In this document: positions 1 through 9,343 of the stretch, one piece after another
Layout: each line of letters begins with the position of its first letter
Numbering within the stretch: the first letter of the stretch is position 1
Origin: Zopfochytrium polystomum
Taxonomy: Eukaryota > Chytridiomycota > Chytridiomycetes > Chytridiales > Chytridiaceae
Length of the DNA stretch: 22,526 nucleotides
Assembly: GCA_025765615.1 (NCBI GenBank)
Contig: JAIVFJ010000579.1
Span: forward strand, 1-22,526
Reading direction: 5' to 3'
The notes under the pieces: model-generated
Databases searched by the model: none
What the model was told of the DNA's origin: nothing
What the model saw: the letters and a program-made list of their open reading frames with translations, nothing else
Position numbers and translations under genes: made by a program

Positions 1-336
1 CTTATTCGCCTTTACCTCGCACTATGCTTTACCCTTCGACTTATGCTTTTCTTTCTTCGATTTGGCCCCCCCTCTGATCGGGGGGCCTTACGCATTCCCA
101 CCCCCCCCCCTCACTTGGGGGGGGGGGTCGGGCCTCATAGTTTCCGTTGGTGGTTGTTCTTCGTTGGGTGTTAGTGTGGGTTTTTTCAAGGTTCGCCCTT
201 TTTTCCCTCACGCCCGCACTCGGCGTATTCGGGCCTAGATGCAGGTCTCTAACTGTTGTTTCCACTTCATCATTGGGCCGATGAGGGTGGATTCGATCAC
301 CAAAACAGTTGTAGTAGATAATAAATTTCTTGAGGA
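1..336 (+). repeat. Type B retroelement 3' tail, cut by the window edge
   Basis: Non-coding 3' end of an element whose body lies to the left. It recurs at 9734-10099 and 16336-16702, so its borders are defined by comparison. It holds two C-run/G-run hairpins: GGCCCCCC at 64-71 pairs with GGGGGGCC at 80-87, and the C run at 101-110 pairs with the G run at 117-127. An AATAAA (320-325) lies 11 nt before the telomeric linker. This copy is the most diverged of the three (CTCACTT-type loop instead of GAAA). The ORFs that can be read here are in low-complexity sequence and are not credible genes. Confidence 0.8.
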
Positions 337-348
337 GTTAGGGTTAGG
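337..348 (+). repeat. Telomeric linker 1 (GTTAGGGTTAGG)
   Basis: Two telomeric units between tail B and the 5' end of LINE-A1. Three more G residues follow, which may belong to the linker or to the element. Confidence 0.9.
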
Positions 349-443
349 GGGACTTTTTCTTTCTTCACAATCTCGTCTTTGTCTGACGGCAAAGTCGAGG
401 GCGTTGTCGTAAGGTTAAAGTCGAGGTCAACGCCACCGTCGCG

Positions 444-2328
444 TTGTCTCACGGAGCAAAGAAACAAACAACCCTTACATTCGCTGCCGCATCGCTGCCT
501 TCCTCGACATCGCCCACCCCCCGACCAGCCGTCCCAGCACCAGCTGCCCCGGAACGCGCATTTCCACGCACTCGATTCTTCGTCACCACCGCTGAGGAGT
601 TCCACGACCTCGAAAAAGCCCTCTTTCAGTTCCACAAGAAACGAATCGCCTGCCAACGCTGCCGCGGGCCCCTCATCTCGAAAGGGATCGCGGGGTAACG
701 CCAACTCTGTCTCCGGTATCCAACGTCTCTCCGTGTCGTGCACACGCTGCAAGCCCTCATTATCCCGACGCTTCCACACGGAGCTTGCGCGTACCTGCCC
801 CGCTGATCTGGCTGACCTGGAAGCTGCGATCCGCCGTGTTCACTCTGCAGCGACTGCCACCGCACTCCTCGTGAACGCAACTACCACCCCCGCAACCGAT
901 CCTGCTGCAACGCCGACCCGATCTACACTTGCCGACCGTAAACACCGAACACCACCCTCCACCGACTCCACCGACCCCAAAAGGCTCCGGGAGGCGTCGA
1001 GCGACGCAGACACCCCATCCCGCTCCCCGTCCCCCTCCCCGCTGCCCAGTCACTCCTCCACCCGACCCGTCATGTCTCAACCCAACCAACCAACCTTTTC
1101 GCAGACGATGTTCCCCGATCCACCGCCTCGTCGACCCCCTCCAACTATGGAGGAAGTTTCTGACTTCATGCAACGGACGAATGCCTTACTCAAGTTACAC
1201 AGCGAGAAGCACGATTACAGCGTAGCCGAGATTGATCACCTCAAAGGGCACATCGACTGCCTCAATACGATTATCAAGGAGAAAGACGAACGCATCCGTG
1301 AGTTGGAGTCCGAAATCCTTCTGCTGCAGACGACCCGCGGCGCTGCGGGCGGGGGAGGCGGTGGGAGTGCCAGTGGAGAGGGCGGCGGTGCCACCAAATC
1401 CGGTGGCGACGTCGCCGACCGACGCAAGCCTTCGGCTCGCGTTGATGATGATGCCGACTGGGATGCTGGGGAGGAGGAAGCTGCGCGTCTGCGGGGCGGT
1501 AGGGGGCGGCTCCGCCCCCCCTCCCGCGCCTCAGAGCGCCCACCGACACCTGGAGGAGGCTGGCCTAGCTTGCCTCGTACGAAGCAGACTGTGCACCCGC
1601 TAAGTTTTGCCGCAACTGTTGCACTCTCTGGTCCTAAGCCTGTTCATCCCAGCCCGTTTGTGAAAGGCATCTTTGTCACCGCCGATCCCAATGCCTCTGT
1701 TGAAGACAAGATTGCTCAGGTTCTGAGGCCACGTCCCTCAGCCGTCGCGGCTCGGCGCTCAGCGCCGGGCTACGTCCGGCCTGAGTCGTCGCTGCCCGAG
1801 GCTAAGTTCGTTCCAGTGTACATCCGACCTAACCTTTCAGATGTGGGTCGGGCTAACCCCCGCCACAGCATGAGACTTGTGTTCAGACCTGAGAAGGGCT
1901 TCCCCAGAGTACCAGAAATTTCAGTCATTGGCCAGTATGCTGCTCTGATGGAATGCTGGGTGTATGAGGGAGACAAGGAGAAGTTCATCAAGGCTTGTGC
2001 TGATGCTGAGATTGCTGTGGATATTGATTGTGAGCCCTGGATGCCCTCGAAGTTGAAGGATTCTCCTGAAGCTAGGGAAGCAGCTGTGCAGGCGTATATC
2101 CGCCGGGTTGCTGGGATCCTGAACCATCCATTCTTCAGACCACCACCAAATGTTGCCAAGTCTATCTATGCATCTGTGCCAAAGAAGTTGGAGACACTCT
2201 TGAGGGGGAAGTTGAAGGATCTCTCTTTGTACTCATCTGCACCTTTTGGTGTGAAGGGGAAGGGGAGGGAAACTGAGACTGAACCCACTGCTGTGCGTGC
2301 AGGCGATGCCAATGCCATGGAAACATGA
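444..2328 (+). CDS. LINE-A1 ORF1 (RNA-binding/Gag-like protein), with a likely +1 frameshift
   Basis: The long open frame runs from 379 to the TGA at 2326-2328, but its first ~100 residues look out of frame. From 444 to about 690 a different frame encodes a segment (FFVTTAEEFHDLE...) matching the ORF1 at 16741 (FRPTTADEFHTLE...). That frame ends at TAA 696-698, just after a G4 run (692-695), and the similarity continues in the long frame (QRLSVSCTRC versus RRLSLECTG). One extra base near 660-695 explains this. Both apparent starts (379, 444) are TTG; no ATG is near, and the first ATG in the long frame is near 1072. In long-frame numbering: coiled coil about 257-318, Gly-rich linker about 320-345, conserved C-terminal domain about 476-640, also present in LINE-C1. 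Paired CxxC motifs, split by the shift, suggest a zinc ribbon. The family role is RNA packaging and telomere targeting. This copy is probably broken, or the frameshift is a sequencing error. Confidence 0.75.
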
Positions 2329-5300
2329 GCAAGTCATTGAGATTTGGATTTTTGAATGCCCATGGATCCTTAGCTGGACATTCAGATCAAGTTCAAGAAA
2401 TTTTTTCAGATTTTCAAGTAGACTATATGTTGTTTTCAGATATTGGAATGTGGAGTTCTGACAGTATGAGTGCAGTTCGGGGTGTTGTTGCTGAGGCAAG
2501 GGGGGTGCCCCCTCCTTATCAACCTGGGCGGAATGTTGGAACAAGGGCAAAGAAAGGAGTGGCTGTTGTGGTGAGTGGGGACCTGGACAGTGATGCCCAC
2601 CTGGTGGTGCAGACCCTGCACAGGTCCCCCAAGGGAGAATGGATAATTATGAAGATGTCGGAGCTGATTGTTGGATTGACTTATTTTGCGCCGAGCGCAC
2701 CTCTGGAGGCTCTGCAGGAATTCCAAGATCAAGTTAGTCAAGTTAGCACTCTTTTGCCTGCAGCACCCTTTCTGATCATTGGAGACTTCAACATTTGGAT
2801 GCGTGAATATGGATGCCGCACTTCTGCTCCTGCTGAGCGTGTTCGCTGGCTGCAAGACTGGCTGCGACCTCCTTCCCAGTGGAGGAGGGTTGCGCCGGTT
2901 CGTGGCCAGTGGACCACAATGACAGAGGGACGGGCTGGTGGACCTGGTGGACGGGGGGTCACTGATCTTCTGTTTGTCAACCAGCATGCTCTTCCCTTTG
3001 TTCAGAACCTGGTTGTCCATGATGACCCTTCAGAGTATGTTGGATTCTCAGATCACAGGCTGTTGACTTTCACCTTCAATGGGGATCTGACCACCAAGCC
3101 CCCGTTTGAGCGCCTGAATGTTCGTCGGCTCATGATGAGACAGACCAAGTATGCTAGCTGCCTTGAGAAGACCAGGAAACCCATCAGAGCCCGGATCCAT
3201 TCAGTTTGGAAAGAAGTTGAAGCTGCTGCTGAGGCTGGAGAGCTCTGGACTTTTGAAAGGCGCTTGGCCTGTGTGGATGATGTTTCAAACTCTGTTGTGA
3301 AGTGGCTCATGGACAATGCTGTTAAGGTGGCTGGGAAAGTTCGCTTTAGGGGTGGATCTGGAGGACCAGAGGTCCGGGAGAAGCATCTGGAGGAGCTAAA
3401 GCGCCGTCGCGTGGAGGCGCGGAGGGCTGCTGAGGCTCACCCGGATGATGATCCTGTGGGGCAGAAGATGGCCTGGACTCAGTTTCGTCAGTGGAATAAG
3501 ATTGTGAAGATTGCCATCAAGCGGTACAGGAAGCGTGTATATTCAGCTGTCCAGGACTCTGCTGTGCGTGACTTTGCTGGTGAGGCTAAGCGCATCAAGT
3601 GTCAGAAGGCTCGTTCAGATAGGAGCCAGTGTGCCCTTGACCCCCAGAAGATGGGCCATTACGAAGACCATTTCTGCACAACCATAGGGCATGATCCAAC
3701 TGGAACTGATGTCCCTGACGCCATGGCTCTGGAAGAATCTGCGGTTACTGTGAACAAAGTCCCTCTGAAGCAGTCTGAAGTCTCCTGGATTAAGAAGGTT
3801 CATGTTGAAGAAGCCTGCAAGGTTGCCCCTAGGGGCAAAGCCCCTGGAGAAGACATGCTCTTTGGGGAGTTGGTCTCAATTGCTCCGCACTTGGTTGCTG
3901 CAGTCCTGCACAGATTCTTTCAGCTGGTGGCCTCTCTTCATGTGGTTCCTTCTCTGTGGTCCGTGGCCAATGTGGCCTTGGTCTACAAGAACAAGGGGCT
4001 CAACAGCGATGTTGCAAACTACAGACCCATCTCCTTGTGCTCTAGGATGCGACTTGTGTTTGAGCGAGTGATTGCACCCCAGGTTGAGCGCGTGGTTGAA
4101 GGGATGATCCACAGGGCGCAGGGAGGTTTCAGAAGAAAGCGTTCCACCATGGACCAGGCCTACACTTTGCATGAGCTTCAGCAGCTGAACCCCCAGATGC
4201 ATGTGGTGTATTTGGACATTAAGGCTGCGTATGACTGCACAAACAGGAGTCTGGTGTGGGACTCCATCTGGTTTGCCAAGAATGACAAGAGTCGTGACTT
4301 TACAAGGACCCAACTGCTGCCGATCCTCAGATCTTTGTTTGATTTCAATGCATGCCAGCTGCTGGTACTTGGGAACAAGTCTGCTCAGATCCAAGTGACA
4401 AGAGGATTTCTCCAAGGCACAGTCCTGTCACCCATGCTGTTCAATGTTGCCATCAACTCCTTGCCTCAGACATTGGCCATGTCTTTCAGGGACCACATGC
4501 TGACATTTAATGCAACCTCGCTCAACTCGCTGCTGTTTGCAGATGATTCCTCAGTTTTTGCCAAGGATGCGACAGTACTTCAGAGAATGCTAGACAAGGT
4601 GCATGAGTGGTCCCTTAAGCGGGGGATGACATTTGCTGCCAAGAAGTGTGTTGCAGTTTCAGTCAAGAAGAATTTGAAGTTGAAGATGAATGGAGTGGAG
4701 ATTCCCCAGGAGGAGTCTACTACCCAGCTGGGTCTTGTGCGCACCTGCAGGGGTATTGACTTTGAGGCCTCGCTGGCCATGAGACTGAGGAAAACAGAAA
4801 AGATGCTGGCCTTTCTGGCTGCTCGGGGTTTCAATGGCTGGGGCTTCAGGCCCGTGAGCTCTTACAGGGTTTACATGTGTTTCCTGAGACCAATGATGGA
4901 GTATGGGTTTGCACTGCGCCCCTTGACCCACACACAGCTGAAGGATGCGCAGAAGTTGCAGGACAAGTGCCTGCGGCAGGCGCTGTCACTGGGGAAGACC
5001 TCCTCAGGGGCGGCCCTGCATCTGATGTTTGGAGTGGTCCCTGTGGCAGCCAGGAACAAGATGCTGAACGCTAGATACTTTTTCAGACTGCACCACATTC
5101 AGGATGCTCGCAACACAACGGCTCAGATGTACAGGCACATGGTGGAAAAGATTGCTTCAGGGGCCTCTGTGGGACAGTCCTTGACAAAGTTCTCGCTTGA
5201 CTATATGGGTATTCAGGATTTTTTGGACTCTGTGAGGCGGCCCTCCTTTGTGGAGTTGCCACTTGTGGTTCCCACAACCAAGGCCTATGACATTGAGTTG

Positions 5301-6107
5301 CCAGTGGTGAGAACAAAGAACATTGAGGCTGCAGACATGCGGGCAATGCACAAGCGGGCTCTGGTGAGGTGCCAGCAGAAATCCTCCCCCACTGGGGTGG
5401 CTCAGGCTTTGGAGGTGCCTTCACACATGGGGCCATGCCAAGTTATTCGATCTGGTGCGGCATTTAACAGGAAGTGGATCAGACACCTGCTGATGTGGAT
5501 GGCTGGGATGGTAGCATTTCACCAACAGTGTGCAAGGGCTGACTGCGCAGAGAAATGCACTAGGAGGCACGTTTTGGAGTGTTCAGGTGTTAGGGACAGG
5601 CTGGAGAGGCTGCATCCGGAGTTGATTCCCACTGCAGAGCAACAGGATTTGAACATTTCAGCAGTGGATTTGGGCCTAAGGTTGCTGGTCTTTTGGGCCC
5701 CCTACAGTGCCAAAGCTGAGGACAAGATCTCTAAGGACACTCGCATTGCCTCCAAGAAGATGGGAATGAAGCTGGCCAGAATGATCATGCAGATGCGCGT
5801 TGAGTGTGGAGGACTTGCGAATTTCACTGATGCTTCAGAGACAACAGCAGCAGAGGAGGCGGAGGTCGTGGTGGAGGCAGGTCGTGTGGACCGACAGGAT
5901 ATGAGCATTCAGGAAAGGATGGCAGCAGCCAGGGTGCGCAAGCTTGCAAGGTCAGTCATCATCACCACCTATGATCCAGTAAGGAACAAACAGTGGCGGG
6001 AGGCAAGGGAGAAGTGGAAGAAGAAGGAAACCGAGGGTGCTGAGGGGATAGTGGACGGCAATGGGCATGTGGACTCTGATTCAGAGGAGGAGGCTGGAAC
6101 TGGGTGA
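2325..6107 (+). CDS. LINE-A1 ORF2: APE-like endonuclease, reverse transcriptase, CCHC knuckle
   Basis: 1260 aa, starting at an ATG that overlaps the ORF1 stop (ATGA, 2325-2328), which suggests coupled re-initiation. Residues 1-250 form an exonuclease-endonuclease-phosphatase domain: LNAHG near 10, GDFN at 153-156, TDLL at 213-216, SDH at 242-244. The usual catalytic Glu (QE) is replaced by Asp (FSDIG, about 37-41). Residues about 500-810 are the reverse transcriptase: NYRPISLC near 565-572, QGGFRRKRST near 599-608, YLDIKAAYD at 629-637, FLQGTVLSPMLF at 695-706, FADD at 738-741. A CCHC knuckle lies at C1069-x4-C1074-x7-H1082-x3-C1086. The tail is basic, then acidic (DSDSEEE). No RNase H domain is visible. 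The expected role is to nick telomeric DNA and reverse-transcribe the element RNA at the nick. The frame is fully intact. Confidence 0.96.
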   Translation: MSKSLRFGFLNAHGSLAGHSDQVQEIFSDFQVDYMLFSDIGMWSSDSMSAVRGVVAEARGVPPPYQPGRNVGTRAKKGVAVVVSGDLDSDAHLVVQTLHRSPKGEWIIMKMSELIVGLTYFAPSAPLEALQEFQDQVSQVSTLLPAAPFLIIGDFNIWMREYGCRTSAPAERVRWLQDWLRPPSQWRRVAPVRGQWTTMTEGRAGGPGGRGVTDLLFVNQHALPFVQNLVVHDDPSEYVGFSDHRLLTFTFNGDLTTKPPFERLNVRRLMMRQTKYASCLEKTRKPIRARIHSVWKEVEAAAEAGELWTFERRLACVDDVSNSVVKWLMDNAVKVAGKVRFRGGSGGPEVREKHLEELKRRRVEARRAAEAHPDDDPVGQKMAWTQFRQWNKIVKIAIKRYRKRVYSAVQDSAVRDFAGEAKRIKCQKARSDRSQCALDPQKMGHYEDHFCTTIGHDPTGTDVPDAMALEESAVTVNKVPLKQSEVSWIKKVHVEEACKVAPRGKAPGEDMLFGELVSIAPHLVAAVLHRFFQLVASLHVVPSLWSVANVALVYKNKGLNSDVANYRPISLCSRMRLVFERVIAPQVERVVEGMIHRAQGGFRRKRSTMDQAYTLHELQQLNPQMHVVYLDIKAAYDCTNRSLVWDSIWFAKNDKSRDFTRTQLLPILRSLFDFNACQLLVLGNKSAQIQVTRGFLQGTVLSPMLFNVAINSLPQTLAMSFRDHMLTFNATSLNSLLFADDSSVFAKDATVLQRMLDKVHEWSLKRGMTFAAKKCVAVSVKKNLKLKMNGVEIPQEESTTQLGLVRTCRGIDFEASLAMRLRKTEKMLAFLAARGFNGWGFRPVSSYRVYMCFLRPMMEYGFALRPLTHTQLKDAQKLQDKCLRQALSLGKTSSGAALHLMFGVVPVAARNKMLNARYFFRLHHIQDARNTTAQMYRHMVEKIASGASVGQSLTKFSLDYMGIQDFLDSVRRPSFVELPLVVPTTKAYDIELPVVRTKNIEAADMRAMHKRALVRCQQKSSPTGVAQALEVPSHMGPCQVIRSGAAFNRKWIRHLLMWMAGMVAFHQQCARADCAEKCTRRHVLECSGVRDRLERLHPELIPTAEQQDLNISAVDLGLRLLVFWAPYSAKAEDKISKDTRIASKKMGMKLARMIMQMRVECGGLANFTDASETTAAEEAEVVVEAGRVDRQDMSIQERMAAARVRKLARSVIITTYDPVRNKQWREAREKWKKKETEGAEGIVDGNGHVDSDSEEEAGTG

Positions 6108-6397
6108 CAGTTTGTGCAGTGTTTCAGGTGCAGTCCTTCGAACCTCATTTGTTTTCTATTTCTTTTCTTGTTGTTAAATTTCACCTCACCTCTGTGGATC
6201 GTCTCCTCTTTTTCTTTTTGACCTAGTTGCTGTTCTTTGTTTTTCTCTTCTGCCTTTTGATTCTCTACTTGGCACCTCTTTCTTGCCTCTGGACATGTTT
6301 CTCCTATTTCATATGTACGCACTTTTTAACTTTCAAAGTTGCAGATTCCTCACCCCTTCCCTCGGGGGGGGTTGGAGCGAATAAATCCCGTTGAAAA
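6108..6397 (+). repeat. LINE-A1 3' UTR with tail A (stem-loop, AATAAA)
   Basis: A T/C-rich UTR whose last ~75 bases, from TTTTTAACTTTCAA on, are shared by all type A tails. A 9-bp stem with a CTC loop (6352-6372, ACCCCTTCC paired with GGGGGGGGT) is extended by CTC/GAG and ATTC/GAAT pairs after small internal loops. AATAAA at 6380-6385 lies 12 nt before the linker. No poly(A) follows. This is probably the RNA end recognised by the ORF2 protein and also the polyadenylation signal. Confidence 0.85.
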
Positions 6398-6409
6398 GTT
6401 AGGGTTAGG
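6398..6409 (+). repeat. Telomeric linker 2
   Basis: GTTAGGGTTAGG between the LINE-A1 tail and the truncated 5' end of LINE-A2, with no extra G. Confidence 0.93.
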
Positions 6410-9031
6410 CGTCAGTGGAATAAGATTGTGAAGATTGCCATCAAGCGGTACAGGAAGCGTGTATATTCAGCTGTCCAGGACTCTGTTGTGCGTGACTTTG
6501 CTGGTGAGGCTAAGCGCATCAAGTGTCAGAAGGCTCGTTCAGATAGGAGCCAGTGTGCCCTTGACCCCCAGAAGATGGGCCATTACGAAGACCATTTCCG
6601 CACAACCATAGGCCATGAGCCAACTGGAACTGATGTCCCTGACGCTGGGGCCCTTGAAGACTCAGCGGTTACTGTGAACAAAGTCCCTCTGAAGCAGTGT
6701 GAAGTCTCCTGGATTAAGAAGGTTCATGTTGAAGAAGCATGCAAGAATGCCCCCAGGGGCAAAGCCCCTGGTGAAGACATGCTTTTTGGGGAGTTGGTCT
6801 CAATTGCTCCGCACTTGGTTGCTGCAGTCCTGCACAGATTCTTTCAGCTGGTGGCCTCTCTTCATGTGGTTCCTTCTCTGTGGTCTGTGGCCAATGTGGC
6901 CTTGGTCTACAAGAACAAGGGTCTCAACAGCGATGTTGCAAACTACAGACCCATCTCCTTGTGCTCTAGGATGCGACTGGTGTTTGAGCGAGTGATTGCA
7001 CCCCAGGTTGAGCGCGTGGTTGAAGGCATGATCCACAGGGCGCAGGGAGGTTTCAGAAGAAAGCGGTCCACCATGGACCAGGCCTACACTTTGCATGAGC
7101 TTCAGCAGCTGAACCCCCAGATGCATGTGGTGTATTTGGACATTAAGGCTGCGTATGACTGCACAAACAGGAGTCTGGTGTGGGACTCCATCTGGTTTGC
7201 CAAGAATGACAAGAGTCGTGACTTTACAAGGACTCAACTGCTGCCGATTCTCAGATCTTTGTTTGATTTCAATGCATGCCAGCTGCTGGTACTTGGGAAC
7301 AAGTCTGCTCAGATCCAAGTGACAAGAGGATTTCTCCAAGGCACAGTCCTGTCACCCATGCTGTTCAATGTTGCCATCAACTCCTTGCCTCAGACATTGG
7401 CCATGTCTTTCAGGGACCACATGCTGACATTCAATGCAACCTCACTCAACTCGCTGCTCTTTGCAGACGACTCCTCAGTTTTTGCCAAGGATGCGACAGT
7501 ACTTCAGAGAATGCTAGACAAGGTGCATGAGTGGTCCCTTAAGCGGGGGATGACATTTGCTGCCAAGAAGTGTGTTGCAGTTTCAGCCAAGAAGAATTTG
7601 AAGTTGAAGATGAATGGAGTGGAGATTCCCCAGGAGGAGTCTACTACCCAGTTGGGTCTTGTGCGCACCTGCAGGGGTATTGACTTTGAGGCCTCGCTGG
7701 CCATGAGACTGAGGAAAACAGAAAAGATGCTGGCCTTTCTGGCTGCTCGGGGTTTCAATGGCTGGGGCTTCAGGCCTGTGAGCTCTTACAGGGTTTACAT
7801 GTGTTTCTTGAGACCAATGATGGAGTATGGGTTTGCACTGCGCCCCCTGACTCACACACAGCTGAAGGATGCACAGAAGTTGCAGGACAAGTGCCTGCGG
7901 CAGGCGTTGTCACTGGGGAAGACCTCCTCAGGGGCGGCCCTGCATCTGATGTTTGGAGTGGTCCCTGTGGCAGCCAGGAACAAGATGCTGAACGCCAGAT
8001 ACTTTTTCAGACTGCACCACATTCAGGATGCTCGCAACACAACGGCTCAGATGTACAGGCACATGGTGGAAAAGATTGCTTCAGGGGCCTCTGTGGGACA
8101 GTCCTTGACAAAGTTCTCGCTTGACTATATGGATATTCAGGATTTTTTGAACTCGGTGAGGCGGCCCTCCTTTGTGGAGTTGCCACTTGGGGTTCCCACA
8201 ACCAAGGCCTATGACATTGAGTTGCCGGTGGTGAGAACAAAGAACATTGAGGCTGCAGACATGCTGGTGATGCACAAGCGGGCTCTGGTGAGGTGCCAGC
8301 AGAAATCCTCCCCCACAGGGGTGGCTCAGGCTTTGGAAGTGCCTTCACACATGGGGCCATGCCAAGTTATTCGATCTGGTGCGGCATTTAACAGGAAGTG
8401 GCTCAGACACCTGCTGATGTGGATGGCTGGGATGGTAGCATTTCACCAACAGTGTGTGAGGGCTGACTGTGCAGAGAAATGCACTAGGAGGCACGTTTTG
8501 GATTGTTCAGGTGTTAAGGACAGGCTGGAGAGGCTGCATCCGGAGTTGATTCCCACTGCAGAGCAACAGGATTTGAACATTTCAGCAGTGGATTTGGGCC
8601 TAAGGTCGCTGGTCTTTTGGGCCCCCTACAGTGCCAAAGCTGAGGACAAGATCTCCAAGGAGACTCGCATTACATCAAAGAAGATGGGAATGAAGCTGGC
8701 CAGGATGATCATGCAGATGCGCATTGAGTGTGGAGGACTTGCGAATTTCACTGATGCTTCAGAGACAACAGCAGCACAGGAGGCAGAGGTTGTGGTGGAG
8801 GTAGGTCGTGTGGACCGACAGGATATGAGCATTCAGGAACGGATGGCAGCAGCCAGGGTGCGCAAGCTTGCAAGGTCAGTCATCATCACCACCTATGATC
8901 CAGTCAGGAACAAACAGTGGCGGGAGTCAAGGGAGAAGTGGAAGAAGAAGGAAACGGAGGGGGTTGAGGGGACAGTGGACGGCAATGGGCATGTGGACTC
9001 TGATTCAGAGGAGGAGGCTGGAGCTGGGTGA
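6410..9031 (+). pseudogene. Truncated ORF2 of LINE-A2 (RT and CCHC knuckle, no endonuclease)
   Basis: Corresponds to LINE-A1 ORF2 from residue 388 to the stop, with the frame open from the linker to TGA and no frameshift. All RT motifs (YLDIKAAYD, FLQGTVLSP, FADD) and the CCHC knuckle are kept. It lacks its own ATG near the 5' end and the whole endonuclease, so it is dead as an autonomous element, although an RT-containing protein could be made if transcription came from upstream. Examples of changes from LINE-A1: DAMALEES to DAGALEDS and SAVRDF to SVVRDF. Confidence 0.93.
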
Positions 9032-9320
9032 CAGTTTGTGCAGTGTTTCAGGTGCAGTCCTTCGAACCTCATTTGTTCTCTATTTGTTTCTTGTTGTTAA
9101 ATTTCACCTCACCTCTGTGGATCCTCTCCTCTTTTTCTTTTTGACCTAGTTGCTGTCCTTTGTTTTTCTCTTCTGCCTTTTGATTCTCTACCTGGCACCT
9201 CTTTCTTGCCTCTGGACATGTTTCTCCTATTTCATATGTACGCACTTTTTAACTTTCAAAGTTGCAGATTCCTCACCCCTTCCCTCGGGGGGGGTTGGAG
9301 CGAATAAATCCCGTTGAAAA
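9032..9320 (+). repeat. LINE-A2 3' UTR with tail A
   Basis: Nearly identical to 6108-6397. The terminal stem-loop is at 9275-9295 with the same 9-bp stem and CTC loop, followed by AATAAA and GAAAAG before the linker. Confidence 0.85.
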
Positions 9321-9332
9321 GTTAGGGTTAGG
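9321..9332 (+). repeat. Telomeric linker 3
   Basis: GTTAGGGTTAGG joining tail A to the first SINE-like unit. The following G may belong to either side. Confidence 0.92.
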
Positions 9333-9343
9333 GCCGGCCTGTG

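Larger units (their letters stand above)
349..6409 (+). mobile_element. LINE-A1: near full-length telomeric non-LTR retrotransposon
   Basis: A unit of about 6.06 kb bounded by telomeric linkers at both ends. Order: a very short leader (349-443), ORF1, ORF2 overlapping it by 4 nt, and a 290-nt 3' UTR ending in tail A. There are no long terminal repeats and no poly(A) tract; the 3' end runs straight into GTTAGGGTTAGG. The 5' end looks complete because the pyrimidine-rich leader ending CTTCACAAT resembles the leader of the ORF1-only element (CTTCGCAAT at 16732-16740), which also starts directly after a linker. The domain set (APE-like endonuclease, RT, CCHC knuckle, no RNase H seen) is that of non-LTR elements of the I/R1/TRAS/Tad type. 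I cannot assign a clade without a tree. Confidence 0.93.
6410..9332 (+). mobile_element. LINE-A2: 5'-truncated copy of LINE-A1
   Basis: Starts with CGTCAGTGGAATAAG, identical to LINE-A1 from 3486 on, and runs colinearly to the same tail and linker. ORF1 and the endonuclease domain are missing. 5' truncation of this kind is typical of target-primed reverse transcription that stops early. Differences from LINE-A1 are scattered single substitutions, so the copies are recent. Confidence 0.94.

Noticed and set aside
41..265. Minus-strand ORFs in the tail B copies
   Set aside because: They recur only because the tail repeats, are full of homopolymer-derived Pro/Gly/Arg, and cross the hairpins; run-length changes alter the frames between copies.
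1822..1832. CCTAACC within LINE-A1 ORF1 as a telomeric repeat in inverse orientation
   Set aside because: It is a single near-unit inside a conserved coding stretch (RPNL) shared with LINE-C1, where the codons differ.
3876..4415. Long minus-strand ORFs opposite ORF2 (also at 6800-7339 and 12175-12504)
   Set aside because: They are antisense shadows of the conserved RT coding region and repeat because ORF2 repeats.
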